From: Bacillota bacterium
Lineage (GTDB): Bacteria; Bacillota; Clostridia; Christensenellales; Aristaeellaceae
Reading direction: 5' to 3'
Length of the DNA stretch: 9,037 nt
NCBI GenBank assembly: GCA_023392755.1
Contig: JAEWNM010000255.1
Span: 1-9,037 of the forward strand
The notes under the pieces were generated by a model. It was not told where the DNA came from and did no database searches. It worked only from the letters and a program-made list of their open reading frames with translations. Positions 7,113 to 9,037 of this stretch are shown here, in pieces. Positions within the stretch are counted from its first letter, which is position 1. Each line of letters starts with the position of its first letter. Both the position numbers and the translations under genes were made by a program.

Positions 7113-7126
7113 TGTAACTAGTTACA
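7113..7126. promoter_or_regulatory. Palindromic operator, probably for the adjacent LacI-family regulator
   Basis: TGTAACTAGTTACA is a perfect 14-bp palindrome beginning about 8 bases past the predicted transcription start, so a bound repressor would block initiation or early elongation. LacI-family sites are palindromes of this size, often with TGTAA-like arms. Most have a central CG, whereas this one is centred on TA (CTAG core). An 8-bp palindrome CGATATCG (7101-7108) lies between it and the -10. Binding by the encoded regulator is inferred from position. Confidence 0.7.
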
Positions 7127-7193
7127 AAATGTTTTCAAAATCTTGCCAGCGGGTATCGGTATCTGATGCTTATGCAGAAGACAGGAGATTAGT

Positions 7194-8234
7194 GTGACGA
7201 TTCACGATATTTCGAAGCTTGCAAATGTTTCGGTGGCGACGGTATCCCGCGTTCTGAACGGAAATCCCAACGTGACGGAAAAAACGCGGGAAAAAGTGAT
7301 GTCCGTGATACGTGAAAAGAACTACACGCCCAACGCCTTTGCCCGCGGCCTTGGTCTGGATACGATGCGCACTGTAGGCATACTGTGCGTGGACCCGGCT
7401 GACCCGGATGCGTGTCCGTCCCTGCAGTTTGCCATGGGGTATTTGCAAAGGGAACTCAGGAAGCAAAACTTCGACTCACTCCTGTATTGCGTTGGATATG
7501 ACATGCGCGAGAAGGAGCATTCCATTCAGGCAATGCTGGACCGCCGCGTAGATTCCATCATCATTGTCGGCTCGTTTTTCATTGAGAGCAACGTTAAAAA
7601 CAATCTTTGCATTCTCAGCGCAGCGCAAACCACGCCCGTATGGCTGATCAATGGCCGCCTGAACAATATACCCAATGTGTACTGCGCATGCTGCGATGAT
7701 TTTGACGGCGCTTACTCGGCCACGAAGGCGCTGTTGGGCTCCGGAAGCAGGGATATAGTGGTGCTGCATTATTCCAACACCTATTCAGATTTGCAGAAGA
7801 TTGAGGGATACAAAAAGGCGCTTATGGATCACGGCCTGCCTGTACGTGATGCAAACATCTGCGAGTGCACTACCGATATTCAGGAAATTGGCGAGAAAGT
7901 CTCGACGCTTATTAGCAACGGCATTCATTTTGACGGCCTTCTGGCCACCGAGGATGAACTGGCGGTAGGTGTACTGAAGTATGCAAACGCAAACGGCATT
8001 GGCGTTCCTGAACAGCTTCGCGTGGTTGGGTATTCCAACTCAAAGCTGTCACTATTTGCCACGCCTGAACTTACCAGCGTAGACCAGAACATTGAATCCT
8101 TATGCATTACAACGGTGGCGCTGCTTACCAATCAGCTGCGCGGCATGAAAACGCCGTCTGTTACCACCGTTAAAGCCGACTTGGTTTTTCGCAAAACGCT
8201 TCCTTATCAGCAAGTGCAATTGACATCTGTGTAG
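7194..8234 (+). CDS. LacI-family transcriptional regulator
   Basis: This is a sugar-responsive DNA-binding regulator that probably represses its own operon. It has 346 residues, normal for the family. The N-terminal helix-turn-helix is at about 1-24 (TIHDISKLANVSVATVSRVLNG), followed by NPNVTEKTREKV and the hinge helix near 45-55 (TPNAFARGLGL). An effector-binding/dimerisation core follows at about 60-335, with VGILCVD at 61, ATEDELAVGVL near 251-261 and PELTSVDQN near 291-299. The motif usually read as G-[FY]-D is GYSN here (279-282), a mild departure in the ligand core. The start is GTG, with AGGAG 6 bases upstream; the first residues match the family start exactly, so no alternative is needed. 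A strong promoter and a palindromic operator lie upstream, and the TRAP binding-protein gene follows after 40 bases with no terminator. The effector is unknown, perhaps the TRAP substrate or its catabolite. Confidence 0.95.
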   Translation: MTIHDISKLANVSVATVSRVLNGNPNVTEKTREKVMSVIREKNYTPNAFARGLGLDTMRTVGILCVDPADPDACPSLQFAMGYLQRELRKQNFDSLLYCVGYDMREKEHSIQAMLDRRVDSIIIVGSFFIESNVKNNLCILSAAQTTPVWLINGRLNNIPNVYCACCDDFDGAYSATKALLGSGSRDIVVLHYSNTYSDLQKIEGYKKALMDHGLPVRDANICECTTDIQEIGEKVSTLISNGIHFDGLLATEDELAVGVLKYANANGIGVPEQLRVVGYSNSKLSLFATPELTSVDQNIESLCITTVALLTNQLRGMKTPSVTTVKADLVFRKTLPYQQVQLTSV

Positions 8235-8274
8235 AAGGCACAGGTGTTGATAATAAAGAAAAAGGAGAATCCCC

Positions 8275-9037
8275 ATGAAAAAAACCGTTGCTCTTGTCCT
8301 GGCGTGCCTGATCATTCTGTCGGCAGGGTCTTCCCTTGCGGCGGAGTATCAGCTGCGCACATCCACTAACCTGGCCGCCACCGGCACGGTAGGCCGCGGG
8401 CTGCAAAAGTTTGTGGATTTGGTAAACGAAAAGGCAGGCGGCCGCATTGAAGCGGTATGCAACTTTGGCAGCGAACTTGGAAGCCAGGCCGAGCAGGTGG
8501 AAATGACCCAATTGGGCACGCTGGAAATGGTTGTGGCGGCCCCCGGCACCGGCCCCGGCGCATGGGTGCCCGAGCTGCTGCTCTTTGAGTTCCCTTATTT
8601 GTTCAAGGATAACGCCCATTATCGCCGCATGCTCAAGGGCATGGAAGAAGAAGTGACCACGCGCGTCAAGCCCCATGGCTTTATCGCCATGGCTGGCCAG
8701 AGCCAGGGCGCGCGCCACATGCTGACCGTATCGCCCGTGGAAAAGCTGGAAGATTTGGCTAATCTTAAAATGCGCGGCCCCAACGCCATCTATATCAGCA
8801 TGTTCAACTGCCTGGGCGCGGCCGGCACCACCATGGACTGGAACGAAATCTATACCGCCCTTCAGAACAAGACCATTGAGGGCATGGAAGCTTCCCCCTC
8901 CATGATCCATTCCATGAAGTTTGAGGACAATGCCAAAAACCTGACCATCACCAACCATATCATCGCATGCGTATACTACTTCTTCAACGAAAAATGGTAC
9001 AATGCGCTGCCGGAAGATTTGAAGGCCATTGTGACAG
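8275..9037 (+). CDS. TRAP transporter solute-binding protein, DctP family (C-terminus cut by window edge)
   Basis: This is the extracytoplasmic receptor of a tripartite ATP-independent transporter, which imports mainly organic and sugar acids using an ion gradient. 254 residues are visible; family members are usually about 330, so roughly 75 are missing. The signal peptide is MKKTVALVLACLIILSAGSS with cleavage near LAA (residue 22-23). C11 sits too early in the hydrophobic core to be a convincing lipobox. The motif LANLKMRGP places R167 where the family has its conserved carboxylate-binding arginine; R147 in GQSQGARHML is a second family-typical position. FEFPYLFKDNAHYR and EALQNKT-like EIYTALQNKTIEGMEAS (about 191-207) are further DctP signatures. 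The ATG at 8275 has AAGGAG 7 bases upstream. DctQ and DctM membrane subunits are expected just beyond the edge. The conserved Arg suggests an acidic substrate; its identity is unknown. Confidence 0.94.
   Translation, partial: MKKTVALVLACLIILSAGSSLAAEYQLRTSTNLAATGTVGRGLQKFVDLVNEKAGGRIEAVCNFGSELGSQAEQVEMTQLGTLEMVVAAPGTGPGAWVPELLLFEFPYLFKDNAHYRRMLKGMEEEVTTRVKPHGFIAMAGQSQGARHMLTVSPVEKLEDLANLKMRGPNAIYISMFNCLGAAGTTMDWNEIYTALQNKTIEGMEASPSMIHSMKFEDNAKNLTITNHIIACVYYFFNEKWYNALPEDLKAIVT

Noticed and set aside
8299..8307. C11 of the TRAP receptor as a lipobox cysteine (VLAC)
   Set aside because: Cleavage there would leave a hydrophobic core of only a few residues; the later LAA site fits a normal signal peptide better.
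8170..8958. 262-residue open frame on the minus strand
   Set aside because: It is antisense to the TRAP receptor and the end of the LacI gene; both have family motifs and ribosome-binding sites, whereas this frame has neither.
1..9037. CRISPR array, insertion sequence, tRNA or rRNA genes
   Set aside because: No regularly spaced repeats, transposase motifs, target-site duplications or recognisable RNA gene cores were seen.

Overview
The window looks like a carbohydrate-uptake locus from a Bacillota (Firmicutes) chromosome, probably a Clostridia-type anaerobe. The grounds are a YesM/YesN two-component pair, strong purine-rich Shine-Dalgarno sites before nearly every gene, sigma-A-like promoters, and an ABC sugar transporter with no ATPase gene of its own. 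Base composition is mixed: coding DNA is moderately GC-rich and intergenic DNA is AT-rich. Both solute-binding proteins have ordinary signal-peptidase-I-type leaders rather than the Cys lipobox usual in monoderm Gram-positives. From memory this also occurs in some Clostridia lineages such as Christensenellales, so the genus is left open.

Layout. (1) Positions 1-3298, minus strand: a YesM-type sensor histidine kinase followed by a YesN-type AraC-family response regulator. The two genes overlap by 7 bases; the regulator runs off the left edge only a few residues before its expected end. (2) Positions 3299-3516: a divergent promoter region with a plausible promoter facing each way. (3) Positions 3517-6773, plus strand: an extracellular sugar-binding protein and two CUT1-type permeases, with a strong intercistronic hairpin after the first gene. 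(4) Positions 6774-7193: a 420-base intergenic region. It holds mutually exclusive inverted repeats, a Rho-independent terminator, a consensus promoter (TTGACA-N17-TATAAT) and a perfect 14-bp palindromic operator. (5) Positions 7194-9037, plus strand: a LacI-family regulator followed 40 bases later by a DctP-type TRAP solute-binding protein cut by the right edge.

How it probably works (inference). The YesM kinase senses an extracellular cue and phosphorylates YesN, which activates the divergent ABC operon. The permeases would borrow a shared MsmX/UgpC-type ATPase encoded elsewhere. The LacI regulator probably represses its own operon, including the TRAP importer, through the palindrome just downstream of its promoter. 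An ABC system for a neutral oligosaccharide next to a TRAP system for an acidic or small product would fit breakdown of a uronate-containing glycan, but the window does not show the substrate. Nothing here is clearly a new defence or mobile system. The least explained element is the structured 6854-6993 segment.
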